Origin: Flavobacterium supellecticarium
GTDB lineage: Bacteria; Bacteroidota; Bacteroidia; Flavobacteriales; Flavobacteriaceae
DNA: 64,000 bases
Direction: 5' to 3'
Assembly: GCF_004801375.1 (NCBI RefSeq)
Contig: NZ_SSNZ01000002.1
Coordinates: forward strand, 806,001-870,000
Shown: positions 27,897 to 36,020 of the stretch, piece by piece
How positions within the stretch are numbered: the first letter of the stretch is position 1
Layout of the letters: every line of letters begins with the position of its first letter
Made by a program: the position numbers and the translations under genes
The notes under the pieces: model-generated
Databases searched by the model: none
Seen by the model: the letters and a program-made list of their open reading frames with translations, nothing else
Told to the model about the DNA's origin: nothing

Positions 27897-28173
27897 TTAC
27901 GGATGCCTTTTTAAGGCAGTCGTAACCTGGCAAATTGGATCATTCTTTTTTCCAGACTTTAACCTTTCCAGCTGCTTTTTAGGATCAAAATTTTCAGCAC
28001 ATCCACTATCAATTCCTTTTTGAATGGCATTTCTTAAAACAGTAATCCTGTTTTCTTCTTTCAAAGCCTTACGTTCGGCTCGCAACTTGATTTCCGTTAC
28101 TAATGCGCCCTTTTGAAACGGTTACTATACTACAACGTTCGAAATCTATTACTATAGTTCTGTTTCGTACCAT
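27897..28173 (-). pseudogene. decayed ParD-family antitoxin
   Basis: The C-terminal half is intact in one frame (LRAERKALKEENRITVLRNA, then IQKGIDSGCAENFDPKKQLE), the classic ParD helix followed by the G..SG....FD tail. That frame is closed by a stop at 28122-28124. The N-terminal half (MVRNRTIVIDFE… from the ATG at 28173) is in another frame, so the gene carries a frameshift near 28105-28113 and a poorly conserved N-terminus. The partner ParE gene, normally adjacent downstream, is missing. This is a dead type II toxin-antitoxin locus. Confidence 0.65.
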
Positions 28174-28288
28174 GGTGCTTTCTTTTAGAAAATTATCCAA
28201 TTGGGGAGTCGTACTTTTAACGTTGCGTTGTAGATAAATCCGATGGTGCAAATACGAATTATTTCCGCTTAAAAATAGCGGAGTGCTT

Positions 28289-28936
28289 TTATTCCATCTT
28301 CTTTTTTAGGTTTTCGACCACTCTTACAGTAAGCCCGGTTAGTTGGGCGATAAATTTAATTTCTAATCCTTGTTCCAGACATGTTGTGGCCATTTCTTTT
28401 GCTTTTTCATTTCGACCAGTTTTTAAGCCGACAGTTATTCCGAGTTCTTTTGCTTCTTTGTGTATCTGTTCTTCCAGTTTATACCTTGGAACATATTTGG
28501 TACTTCTTCGTAGCTCGTCCATAAGACCAATATCGGTAAAGCTTAGATAGCTTTTTTCTGAAATGATTAAATGATCGATGACTTCGGTTTGAACGATTAT
28601 CCCCACTTGTATGAGTCGGTCGGTAATATCTTTATCGGCATCCGAGGGTTTGAGTTCGCCACTCGGGTGATTATGGCACAAAATGATTTTAACGGCTCGT
28701 TTTTGTAACGCAAAACTGAACACTTCCATGGGATGGACAAGCGTTTTGTTTACGGTTCCCAAGCTGATGAGTTCAATAAAAAGAACCAGATTATTATTAG
28801 CTAATCCGATCACCCAGAAATGCTCCCGATCGAGATCAATTTTATTTTCCCGAAGCAATACCTGTTGCATGATGACATAGATGTCATCGGAATTTAGAAT
28901 TTTGATTTTTTGTGTCTCTGTTAGTTTTACATTCAT
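28289..28936 (-). CDS. RadC-like JAB/MPN domain protein
   Basis: 215 aa. The JAMM/MPN metal site is intact: E55 (FIELIS), H88-x-H90-P-S-G and D101 in HNHPSGELKPSDAD. This is the core of the RadC/JAB family found on mobile elements. A C-terminal extension (about 150-215) is helical and ends in a helix-turn-helix-like segment (IAQLTGLTVRVVENLKKK). The usual N-terminal helix-hairpin-helix of full RadC is absent. The in vivo substrate of RadC-type proteins is not settled. It is transcribed alone. Its presence next to a TA remnant fits an accessory region. Confidence 0.85.
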   Translation of the reverse strand: MNVKLTETQKIKILNSDDIYVIMQQVLLRENKIDLDREHFWVIGLANNNLVLFIELISLGTVNKTLVHPMEVFSFALQKRAVKIILCHNHPSGELKPSDADKDITDRLIQVGIIVQTEVIDHLIISEKSYLSFTDIGLMDELRRSTKYVPRYKLEEQIHKEAKELGITVGLKTGRNEKAKEMATTCLEQGLEIKFIAQLTGLTVRVVENLKKKME

Positions 28937-29116
28937 TGATACAATAATTAGGTTTTACAATTTTTGAAGTATCGTTTCAGCCTAATGTGGGTTTGTTTAT
29001 TTTGCGCAATTAGCGTCATTTTTAAAGGTAAAACTTTTTCGGGAAGTAAAATGTGTTGGGGCGGAATTGGGAGTGGGATGGGGGGATTTGGCTTTGCTGA
29101 TGCTTGTATGTAGTTA
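28937..29116. other. intergenic region
   Basis: 180 nt between the RadC-like gene and the next minus-strand gene, with a G-rich stretch at about 29053-29090. No gene, terminator or repeat is clear here. Confidence 0.4.
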
Positions 29117-29998
29117 TTAATCTAGGTTATATTCAACATTATCGATTGAGCAACTTAAGACTTTGGTTACATAGTATTTAGTTATTTTTATTCTACCTGT
29201 TTCATCAATTTTTCTAGAATGACTTAATTTTACATTGAGTTTTACTTTGTTATTATGCTTGATATCTCCTTGAAATACACGTTGTTTAAAATTTTCATCT
29301 AGCATTTCAAAATCAATGATTTGTGAATTTAAAAAACCTTTCCATTTGAATTTTCCTTGTTTTAGAGCTGAAGAAATCAAATCAATGCTAACAATTTGGT
29401 CTGTTATATCTGGTATGTTTTCATCAAACAAGATAAATTGCTCAAAATCACCTAATCTTAACGTTTCTGGTTGAGAAGATGGCTTGTAGTCTAAAAGCTT
29501 GTTTGTACTTATTTTGTTAATTCTCTTGTATTGGGTTATTTTTTTGAAAAAATTAGAGCGTCTCCAAATAATTTTATAGTTTTTAACTAAAAAGGAGATG
29601 ACTTTGGCGATCAACTTTTCATCGATATGATCAATATTATTTATTCCTAATTTTTTTAATTCTTCTCTTTTTAACTGATTATCTAATTCGAGATTTTCAA
29701 TTTGTAACTTGGTGAGTTTCCTATTTTGAACAGGAACCCTTGACATAATAAGTGTAAAAATAGTAACTAATAAGGTTATGGTTTCCTTATTTGTTCCAAT
29801 GAACTCCCATATTTCAATGAAGCCTCCATTTTGAGGAGGCTTAGCCTCAATTAATATTTTTATTTCAAGATCATTACAAGCTTCTTCAAATAACTTTAAT
29901 AATTCTTTTTCACATTCGTTTCGTACAATTGCATCAAAGCCATGAGAATCATCTTGGAAGTAGTAATGTAATTCAAATTGATTGTAGAATTCAGTCAT
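29117..29998 (-). CDS. hypothetical protein with one membrane segment, 293 aa
   Basis: AT-rich gene. The N-terminal domain (1-65) carries a SHGFDAIVRNECEKELLKLF block, followed by a probable transmembrane helix (about 70-90, ETITLLVTIFTLIM) and then a charged coiled-coil-like region (about 95-120). The C-terminal beta-rich domain (about 180-290) is of unknown type. I recall similar proteins near defence and phage genes but cannot name a family. Base composition is clearly more AT-rich than the 7-25 kb block, in keeping with acquisition. Confidence 0.6.
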   Translation of the reverse strand: MTEFYNQFELHYYFQDDSHGFDAIVRNECEKELLKLFEEACNDLEIKILIEAKPPQNGGFIEIWEFIGTNKETITLLVTIFTLIMSRVPVQNRKLTKLQIENLELDNQLKREELKKLGINNIDHIDEKLIAKVISFLVKNYKIIWRRSNFFKKITQYKRINKISTNKLLDYKPSSQPETLRLGDFEQFILFDENIPDITDQIVSIDLISSALKQGKFKWKGFLNSQIIDFEMLDENFKQRVFQGDIKHNNKVKLNVKLSHSRKIDETGRIKITKYYVTKVLSCSIDNVEYNLD

Positions 29999-30068
29999 GT
30001 TGTTTTTGATTTTTTTAAATGTACGAATTATATACTATATTAGATATAATGGATTACTACTATGCATA

Positions 30069-30172
30069 GTAACAACAAGTTATTGAAAATGTTAAAAAAC
30101 AGATTTTAATGAAGTGAGAATTTTCTAAGAAAGACAAAATTAACTATTGAGCAAAACTACGGTTGTACGCTG
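30069..30172. repeat. attC-like imperfect palindrome (likely)
   Basis: Its right end (TTTTCTAAGAAAGACAAA … GAGCAAAACTACGGTTGTAC) matches the right ends of the sites at 53702, 54283 and 55296 in order and spacing, and abuts the stop of the next minus-strand gene. The left end (AGTAACAAC) pairs only partly. A degenerate recombination-site-like element. Confidence 0.45.
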
Positions 30173-30177
30173 TTTTT

Positions 30178-31605
30178 TTATTCATCGTCAGCATTTAAAC
30201 ACATCGGGAATTCTTCTGTTATTAATTCTTCAATTGTCTTTAGATTTTCGCCATTTTTTAATTTTTCTAAAATCGCAAGTGTTTCTCTGTATTCCATAGC
30301 TTCGGGTAGTCTAACAAATTCAGCTTCAAATCCCAATAGTTTTATTGTGTCTTCTATTTCTTCAAGAGTAACATTAAAAAACTCTTTTCGGTGATTTATC
30401 ATGTTCACTTTTTTATGTGTAAAAGCTTTATGTAATTCATATTCTAGTGTTCTTGCTTCATCACTGTATATCATAGCATGTACATCAAATTGAAATGGGA
30501 CAGATGCATCACCAAGTTCTTTAACGCGATCAAGAGGTTCGAGCCTTCTTGTCATACCAATTTTATACATGTTTTCACCAAACGCTCCAATGTTTGAAAT
30601 AATGTAAACGTGTCCTCGTTTGGTTTGTTGCGCCATTGAAAGTGCTCTTTCCTTTTTATCGTGCGCATCTTGCAGTTCTTGCTCAAGCTTAGCAATTTGT
30701 TCCTGTAGTTTTTCTGCTTTCACTCCATTGGCCTGTTCAAATTCTTTACGAACTTTGTCTAAGGCCTTTTCGAACATTGTTTCTTGTTTTTCTGCTTCTC
30801 TTTGAGCTTTCTCATAATCCCTTCTAGCTTTTTCTTCTTCTCTTATTTCATCTTGAATTGCTTTCATTTCCTCTTTTTCCTTTTGCTTTTTAGCTTGGAA
30901 CTCATATTCAAGTATTAATTCTTGCTCTTTCAATTTAAAATACTCCATATTAATAGAAACACGGAATCCTTCTCCTAATTTATTTATAGCACTGAATGTC
31001 TTTGACATCCTTTCTTTCATTTGATTAATGTTATTCCATTTCACTTTAGCAATCATTACATCACATTCACCATTGAAAGCTCTAAGCATCAATTTCTTAT
31101 AGACTTTTACAACAGCTTTTCCTTTCGCTTCACTTCCTTCAACTGTCCATTTTGTACTGCATAAAGCAGCAGTATCATCTTGGATCATCTGTTTTTGATC
31201 CGCAATAACTTCATTTTGAGCTTGTCGGAAGTCATCGGATTTGTCAAAATCATAAATTGGTTCGTAAATTCCAAATTCAATTAAGTCAAGTTTATTCTCA
31301 AAAAGGCCAACTTCTTTTCTTAATTTCTTATATGTTTCTAAGGAGTCTTGATAATTTTCATTTAGCTTCTTAAATTCATTTTGTTGTGAATTTATTTGAA
31401 GCTGTTTTTCAGAAATAATATTCTCTAATTCCTGTTTTTTGTTTTGGACTTCATTTTCAATACTGATTAAAGCGCTATATCTTTCCAGTTGCTTATTTAG
31501 ATTCTCTATCTTGCTATTGCAATTAGATTTGTGTATTTCTAAATCTCTTTTGAGTTGATTAATTTCTTCAAATTCTTTTTTCTTTAAAAAGTCAAATAGT
31601 CCCAT
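30178..31605 (-). CDS. DUF4041 plus T5orf172 (GIY-YIG-like) protein
   Basis: 475 aa. Layout: a long N-terminal coiled coil (about 10-110), a DUF4041 middle domain (about 125-230, with CSTKWTVEGSEAKGKAVVK), a second charged coiled coil (about 230-330), and a C-terminal T5orf172/Mug113 domain (about 335-440) starting GHVYIISNIGAFGENMYKIG, related to GIY-YIG nucleases. The MTRR and EYELHKAF segments are characteristic. Found widely on phages and accessory elements, with unknown function. The gene is flanked at its 3' end by an attC-like site. Confidence 0.85.
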   Translation of the reverse strand: MGLFDFLKKKEFEEINQLKRDLEIHKSNCNSKIENLNKQLERYSALISIENEVQNKKQELENIISEKQLQINSQQNEFKKLNENYQDSLETYKKLRKEVGLFENKLDLIEFGIYEPIYDFDKSDDFRQAQNEVIADQKQMIQDDTAALCSTKWTVEGSEAKGKAVVKVYKKLMLRAFNGECDVMIAKVKWNNINQMKERMSKTFSAINKLGEGFRVSINMEYFKLKEQELILEYEFQAKKQKEKEEMKAIQDEIREEEKARRDYEKAQREAEKQETMFEKALDKVRKEFEQANGVKAEKLQEQIAKLEQELQDAHDKKERALSMAQQTKRGHVYIISNIGAFGENMYKIGMTRRLEPLDRVKELGDASVPFQFDVHAMIYSDEARTLEYELHKAFTHKKVNMINHRKEFFNVTLEEIEDTIKLLGFEAEFVRLPEAMEYRETLAILEKLKNGENLKTIEELITEEFPMCLNADDE

Positions 31606-32020
31606 AGATTACTGATTTTGTTTTTTGGTTTGTGTTTAGAGTAATATTACTATAATGATTTCTGCTATTAGTATTGATTGGTTTAGTACTAAACTTTATA
31701 AGTATGTACATAAAAGAATTCTGTTTGAGTTCGCAAAAGTAACCGGACATGCAATTATTGTTAGCTGTAGTTTTTTAGGAGTAACCCATTCAAAATCTAT
31801 TGATTGGGCTAAATTATTGATTTACTAATGAATTAAATTACGGAAAGCCATATAGTTAGTGTGATTCAATTTAGGTTGTAGTTAATGTTTTACGTCCATG
31901 TAATTGTTGTGAGTAAAGCGATTGGGATTTTATCAATCGAAGATTATGCCTTTTGGGACTTATAAATTTCAAGCTAATAAAACACCTCTAAATTGTGCAA
32001 AATGGTTGTTAGGATCAGGT
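31606..32020. other. AT-rich intergenic region with a partial attC-like end
   Basis: No gene is visible. 31990-32013 (GTGCAAAATGGTTGTTAGGATCAGG) resembles the right arm of the attC-like sites and again abuts a minus-strand stop codon. The left arm is not recognisable. Confidence 0.4.
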
Positions 32021-32521
32021 TTACGGATTCTGAGATTCGTAAATTAATTTCTGGCCATATGACTCTAATGATCCTTTACCTCGCTGAAAACATTCACAAA
32101 GTAAATCGAGATCATTTGTATATTTCAATGCCTGATTAAAAAGTTCAATTTCAGGATTTAACCAAGGCTCATATGCTCTTGGATAGTTAATTCTGGCGCT
32201 GATTATGTATTCTGAAAGATTTTCTGTTTTAGAAATACCAATTGCTTTAACCTGCTTTTTTAGATGATCAATTATTTCATCTGTCATTTGATTAAATTTT
32301 TCCCGACGAAAAAAATCAACCTGCTTGTGCAGATTTTTCTTTTCATCATTATCTGTAACTTTCTTAGGTTTTTTCTTTTTTAATTCGTTAATCGCTACAT
32401 GCAATGCTCTAACAACATCGGGCTCATTTATTACACTATTTTCATCAACTATTTCACCCGTTTTAGGAGAACAACCTGCTGCTAATGCTTCTAATATTTC
32501 TATCGTTTTATTTAATTCCAT
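32021..32521 (-). CDS. hypothetical protein, about 166 aa
   Basis: The start at the ATG at 32521 (MELNKTIEILEALAAG) is preferred over an upstream in-frame ATG at 32548. The first 45 residues, ALAAGCSPKTGEIVDEN... with EPDVVRALHVAI, form a small helical motif I have seen before helicase-associated and uncharacterised accessory proteins. A Lys-rich linker (KKKKPKK) and a helical C-terminus follow. The function is unknown. A partial attC-like arm lies at its 3' side, so it may be a cassette gene. Confidence 0.6.
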   Translation of the reverse strand: MELNKTIEILEALAAGCSPKTGEIVDENSVINEPDVVRALHVAINELKKKKPKKVTDNDEKKNLHKQVDFFRREKFNQMTDEIIDHLKKQVKAIGISKTENLSEYIISARINYPRAYEPWLNPEIELFNQALKYTNDLDLLCECFQRGKGSLESYGQKLIYESQNP

Positions 32522-32758
32522 ATTTTCTAAAATTATAGTCAATGTCACGGCGACTTTATGAAGTTGGGATTTTTACTCCCAAACCATTCAGTTAGTACTG
32601 AAAGTAAAATATGCAAAAAGCTCATCCTATTAAATACCAAACAATAATTTCTCAGAACCGCTGCTAACGGTATTTTTTATTGAACTCATGATAAAGTTGT
32701 CAATGATTTTTATTTAGCCATTAATTTTGTAATCTTCTTTTTTGATTATGTTTTGAAT
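32522..32758. other. intergenic region with weak attC-like arm
   Basis: 32655-32680 (GAACCGCTGCTAACGGT) looks like the right arm of the nearby repeats. Otherwise nothing is seen. Confidence 0.3.
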
Positions 32759-33079
32759 TTATAAGATATTAATTTTTCCTTTTATTTGGTTCAGTAAATT
32801 ACTCATATTACTGCCAAAAAAACTTGGGCGTTTAAAATCATCATAAAATATTGCTCGGTCATAATCGGAAATATCAGGACCTCCGGTAAAAAGTTCATAA
32901 ACTGCCCAATTATTTACAACATGATAATCTGCTAACTCAATCGCGTGATCTATATTTTTTTCTGCCTCAACTCTAATTTTTTTATTTTTCCCATTTTTAT
33001 AAATTGGATAATTCTTCAAAAATTCAGAATTAAGTCGATTTAAAATTTCTTATAACGTTTGCCATTCTTGTTTTGTCAT
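32759..33079 (-). pseudogene. hypothetical gene with an in-frame stop near its start
   Basis: Reading from the ATG at 33079 gives MTKQEWQTL, then TAA (33050-33052), then EILNRLNSEFLKNYPIYK and on in the same frame to a stop at 32759. The only uninterrupted frame starts at a TTG (33019) and encodes 86 aa. Because both pieces are in one frame without gap, a nonsense mutation in a 106-codon gene is the simplest reading. The protein is acidic and lacks known motifs. A start at the TTG remains possible. Confidence 0.5.
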
Positions 33080-33113
33080 GATGATATTGTGTTAGAATTG
33101 TCTCTAAAATTGT

Positions 33114-33254
33114 TTCTCACGAAACCATCAATCTATTTATTCGTGAAAAATATGTAAACCTGCAAGAAACCAATTTCCTCCTAACAAATCAATACGTATT
33201 TTTACTTAATTTGCTTCCTGTAGAATTTTAAAGTATTGTATTACAAGTCATAAA
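33114..33254. repeat. about 140-nt dispersed repeat, copy 1 (mate 59447-59592)
   Basis: Shares with the mate CACGAAACC at the left, AAGAAAC in the middle, CAATACGTATTTTTAC, and then AAAG-ATTG and CATAA blocks at the right, with the same order and spacing. It contains one of the TACGTATTTTTAC motifs (33193). Both copies lie upstream of a minus-strand gene. Here the RNA ligase gene also starts downstream on the plus strand. Confidence 0.6.
33193..33208 (+). promoter_or_regulatory. TACGTATTTTTACTTA motif
   Basis: Same core as the motifs at 868, 6993 and 23202, but 188 nt before the RNA ligase ATG and within a dispersed repeat. A regulatory role is therefore less certain here. Confidence 0.35.
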
Positions 33255-33380
33255 GATGAACAAAGCAATCGAATGATATACTCCGATTTTTCGTTTAACT
33301 ATTTCCGATATATTTGCAAACAGCCGCGCTATAGTGGCGTAACGGTATTACTTTGCAACGTATTAGCAAAAAGATAAAAG

Positions 33381-34400
33381 ATGCGTGAATTTTCGGGCTA
33401 TGAAAAGATGCCCAATAGTCTAAAAAAACTCGGTTTAAGTGAAAAGGATTTTTCCGAAATGGAAAAATTAAAATGGGTCGTGACTGAAAAAGTCCACGGG
33501 GCGAATTTTAGTTTTAGCTATGAAAACGGTACGCTTCGGTTTGCGAAACGAAAAGACTACCTCCAATGGAATGACGATTTTTTTGGGTTTCAACTGGTCG
33601 TAAGCAAACTCGAAAACAACATACTGCGCCTGTTTGAACAGCTTAGCAACGACCGCCACGGCGAAAAATATATGATGTACGGCGAATTGTTTGGCGGTTA
33701 CTATCCGCATCCGGAAGTCGATCCTATAGCCGGTTTACAGGCCATTCAGACCGGAGTGTATTATACGCCTGACATTGCATTTTGTGCTTTTGATATTGCG
33801 ATTGAAAACGAATCCGGATCGAAATATTACCTGGATTATGAAACTGCCGTGGGCTATTTTGAGCAGTTTGGGATCTTTTATGCCAAACCCTTACTGATCG
33901 GAAAATTTGCCGAAGCGATGAACTTTACTATCCGGATAAACTCGACGATTCCGAAAGCCTTGCAACTTCCGGAACTACAAGATAATCTAATCGAAGGTGT
34001 GGTGATCAAACCGTATAACCAAGTGGATCAAAACAGACGTCCTATCGTAAAATTAAAGAATCCTGAATTTGACGAGGAAGAGAAATTCCATGAGGCCGAA
34101 AAATGGTCGTTCGTACCCAATGTTTCCTCGCGGACAGAAGATTTATCGTTTATCGTCGCGGAATTGCGGCACTATATTACACAAAACCGATTGCAAAGTG
34201 CGATTTCTAAAATCGGTACCTTGGATCGGACTAATGCGCTTCGGGTGGCCGACATTAAAGCCGAGTTTTTAGAAGATGTGCTGGTCGATTTTAACGAAAA
34301 CAACAACCATCTTTTAAACGAGTTAGCACCCGACGAAAAAGAATGGATTGTGGAAAGAGTCCGTTTTGAGATCCATAAAATGATCCTTGCAAATGGGTAA
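33381..34400 (+). CDS. Rnl2-type RNA ligase family protein
   Basis: 339-aa ATP-dependent RNA ligase of the T4 Rnl2 kind. Motif I is TEKVHGAN with adenylated Lys37, followed by RFAKRKD (53-59), motif III ELFGGYY (about 100), AFDI, motif IV IEGVVIKP and motif V VKLKNPEF. All nucleotidyl-transfer motifs are present, so it should seal 3'-OH/5'-phosphate nicks in RNA, using ATP to adenylate itself. A C-terminal helical domain (about 250-339) completes the family length. It is transcribed alone, with a strong terminator behind it. Stand-alone bacterial Rnl2-like enzymes are linked to RNA repair. No Hen1/Pnkp partner is seen. Confidence 0.87.
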   Translation: MREFSGYEKMPNSLKKLGLSEKDFSEMEKLKWVVTEKVHGANFSFSYENGTLRFAKRKDYLQWNDDFFGFQLVVSKLENNILRLFEQLSNDRHGEKYMMYGELFGGYYPHPEVDPIAGLQAIQTGVYYTPDIAFCAFDIAIENESGSKYYLDYETAVGYFEQFGIFYAKPLLIGKFAEAMNFTIRINSTIPKALQLPELQDNLIEGVVIKPYNQVDQNRRPIVKLKNPEFDEEEKFHEAEKWSFVPNVSSRTEDLSFIVAELRHYITQNRLQSAISKIGTLDRTNALRVADIKAEFLEDVLVDFNENNNHLLNELAPDEKEWIVERVRFEIHKMILANG

Positions 34401-34412
34401 TCCTTTAGTATA

Positions 34413-34447
34413 AAAAAGCCTTGAACGTTTCTAATTCAAGGCTTTTT
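34413..34447 (+). terminator. rho-independent terminator
   Basis: Perfect 13-bp stem (34413-34425 with 34435-34447), A-run before and T-run after, 12 nt past the RNA ligase stop. Confidence 0.92.
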
Positions 34448-34529
34448 CGTTTTTTATTCTTCTCGGATCTATTTCAAATTTTTATAGTTGATCAAGAATC
34501 ATCTAACTAGTTATTATGTCATAATAATT

Positions 34530-34628
34530 TCATTTTATAGGTAAATTCATAATCGAAAAATCTTCAAATTCTTTTTTAGGATAAAAATCATAAAGCTGTC
34601 CTTTTGGCTCAACGATACTATTTCCGAC
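34530..34628 (-). pseudogene. 33-codon orphan 3' gene fragment
   Basis: Minus-strand frame VGNSIVEPKGQLYDFYPK… ending NLPIK-stop reads like a real protein C-terminus but has no start codon, and a TAA directly precedes it. Probably a leftover of a gene lost next to the RiPP cluster. The family is unknown. Confidence 0.3.
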
Positions 34629-34738
34629 TTATAATTTTTATAAATTCTGCTAATGAAATTCTTAATAGGCTATTACACTACCTGATGCGTTGGGTAAAAG
34701 ACTATTAAGTTATGTGTTTAATTTAATAAAATAGATTT

Positions 34739-34942
34739 ATGGAGCTAGAAAGTTTAAAAAAAGACAAATTTGAGGCGTTCAAAGAAAATGAAATTTTAAA
34801 CATAGTCGGTATTGTTGGTGGCAGGATAGAACCCGTTGCAACGTGCCTTAATGGTCATAATGACTACCGCGACTATGAGACTCAAACGGCAGGACAAACA
34901 GACGGTGGAGGAACCGCCTGGGATTTTAGAGTATTAGATTAG
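34739..34942 (+). CDS. grasp-with-spasm RiPP precursor peptide (GwsA-like)
   Basis: 67-aa peptide. The leader (1-29) has the Bacteroidota pattern LKKDKFEAFKENEILNI followed by VGIVGG, a double-Gly leader end. The core (30-67) has 5 Thr, 7 Asp/Glu and one Cys, with no Ser or Lys (for example DYETQTAGQTDGGGTAWDF). This fits ATP-grasp macrocyclisation by Thr side-chain esters to Asp/Glu. It is first in the cluster, followed by a hairpin and then the processing genes. A weak promoter-like TTG … TATGTGTTTA pair lies at 34690-34720. Identification rests on its position before GwsG/GwsS-like enzymes and on the leader pattern. Confidence 0.75.
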   Translation: MELESLKKDKFEAFKENEILNIVGIVGGRIEPVATCLNGHNDYRDYETQTAGQTDGGGTAWDFRVLD

Positions 34943-34957
34943 GAGTTACAATTATTT

Positions 34958-34986
34958 ATGGAGCTGCAATCAGCTCCATCTTTTTA
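34958..34986 (+). terminator. hairpin between precursor and processing genes
   Basis: ATGGAGCTG (34958-34966) pairs perfectly with CAGCTCCAT (34971-34979), 4-nt loop, followed by CTTTTT. A partial terminator here would keep the precursor transcript in excess over the enzyme genes, as is common in RiPP clusters. Confidence 0.75.
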
Positions 34987-34999
34987 AGATTAATCGATT

Positions 35000-36013
35000 A
35001 TGAACAGCATATTTTCTTTAGTACTTCTGTTACCGCTATTCGCATATTCTCAGAAAAAAGATTACCGGGACTATCATTTGAATATAAATAAGGCTGAGGA
35101 ACTTTTTTTTATGCAACAAAAAGTGGATAGCTGCTTATACTATTATGATAACGTTTTTTCGAATTATGATTTCATTTTTGTAAAAGATCTGGTCAATGCG
35201 GCACAAATTGCGCTATTTTCGAAGAAACCGTATAAAAAATATATTGAACAAGCTTTTACACAAGGATTGAAATTGGAAACTATTGAAAAGTATCCATTAT
35301 TCAAAAAAGTTATTCCAACGTTAAAGAAAGACAAAAGACTAATTAAAAAATACAAGATTGCCCGATCCAATTACATTAAAAAAATAGATTTTGAATACCT
35401 CGACTGGCTTTACAAAAATGCAATTCAGGACCAAAAAGATAAAAGATTAAAGTGGTTTAAATATATGAATCTTGTATATAAAACATCGAATAGGATGATG
35501 GACTTAACCCAGAAGAAAGGGTTTCCGGGGGACAAAATAATTGGACTGGGCGATAGTTTAATTTTTAAAGAAATAAACAAACCCTGGTTGGATTTATATC
35601 AGCAACGAAAACATGATTCGCGCTTGTTTTATATGAACACGAACGACAAAGGTTTGAGTGCTACAGAATATAGTCTGGTTATTATGGTACACAATCCATG
35701 TTCCTATTTTTTATACAAAAATATTCTTATTAAAGAAATGATAAAAGGGAATATCCATCCCAGAGATATTGGTTTAATTTATGATAACACCTACAGATTT
35801 AGAGGCTATTTTCCGTATTACTGTAATGTAAAACTAAAGGGGGTTTATAGATTAAATCTTTACACGGATTATAGGACTCATAATGATATAGAAGAAACGA
35901 ATGCGATGCGAAAAAAATTATATATCGTTTCGACTCATGTTGACGATCAAAAAAAGGAATATGAAATAGAATATGGTTTTAAATTGTTTTCCGGATTTTG
36001 GAATTGTAGATAA
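35000..36013 (+). CDS. secreted helical (TPR-like) protein of the RiPP cluster
   Basis: 337 aa. Signal peptide MNSIFSLVLLLPLFAYSQ, then helical pairs (residues 25-140) that look TPR-like (KAEELFFMQQKVDSCLYYYDN) and a mixed C-terminal domain without a known signature. It lies between the precursor and the ATP-grasp ligase and ends just before the ligase start. Proteins of this sort accompany grasp-with-spasm clusters. A periplasmic or outer-membrane role in peptide export, sensing or protection is inference. Confidence 0.65.
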   Translation: MNSIFSLVLLLPLFAYSQKKDYRDYHLNINKAEELFFMQQKVDSCLYYYDNVFSNYDFIFVKDLVNAAQIALFSKKPYKKYIEQAFTQGLKLETIEKYPLFKKVIPTLKKDKRLIKKYKIARSNYIKKIDFEYLDWLYKNAIQDQKDKRLKWFKYMNLVYKTSNRMMDLTQKKGFPGDKIIGLGDSLIFKEINKPWLDLYQQRKHDSRLFYMNTNDKGLSATEYSLVIMVHNPCSYFLYKNILIKEMIKGNIHPRDIGLIYDNTYRFRGYFPYYCNVKLKGVYRLNLYTDYRTHNDIEETNAMRKKLYIVSTHVDDQKKEYEIEYGFKLFSGFWNCR

Positions 36014-36020
36014 ATAAGTG

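Noticed and set aside
27685..27933. Possible ParE toxin partner of the ParD remnant
   Set aside because: The translation shows no ParE features and overlaps the antitoxin remnant.
36018..36020. GTG start of the ATP-grasp gene
   Set aside because: The ATG three bases later is the more probable start; no Shine-Dalgarno signal decides it.
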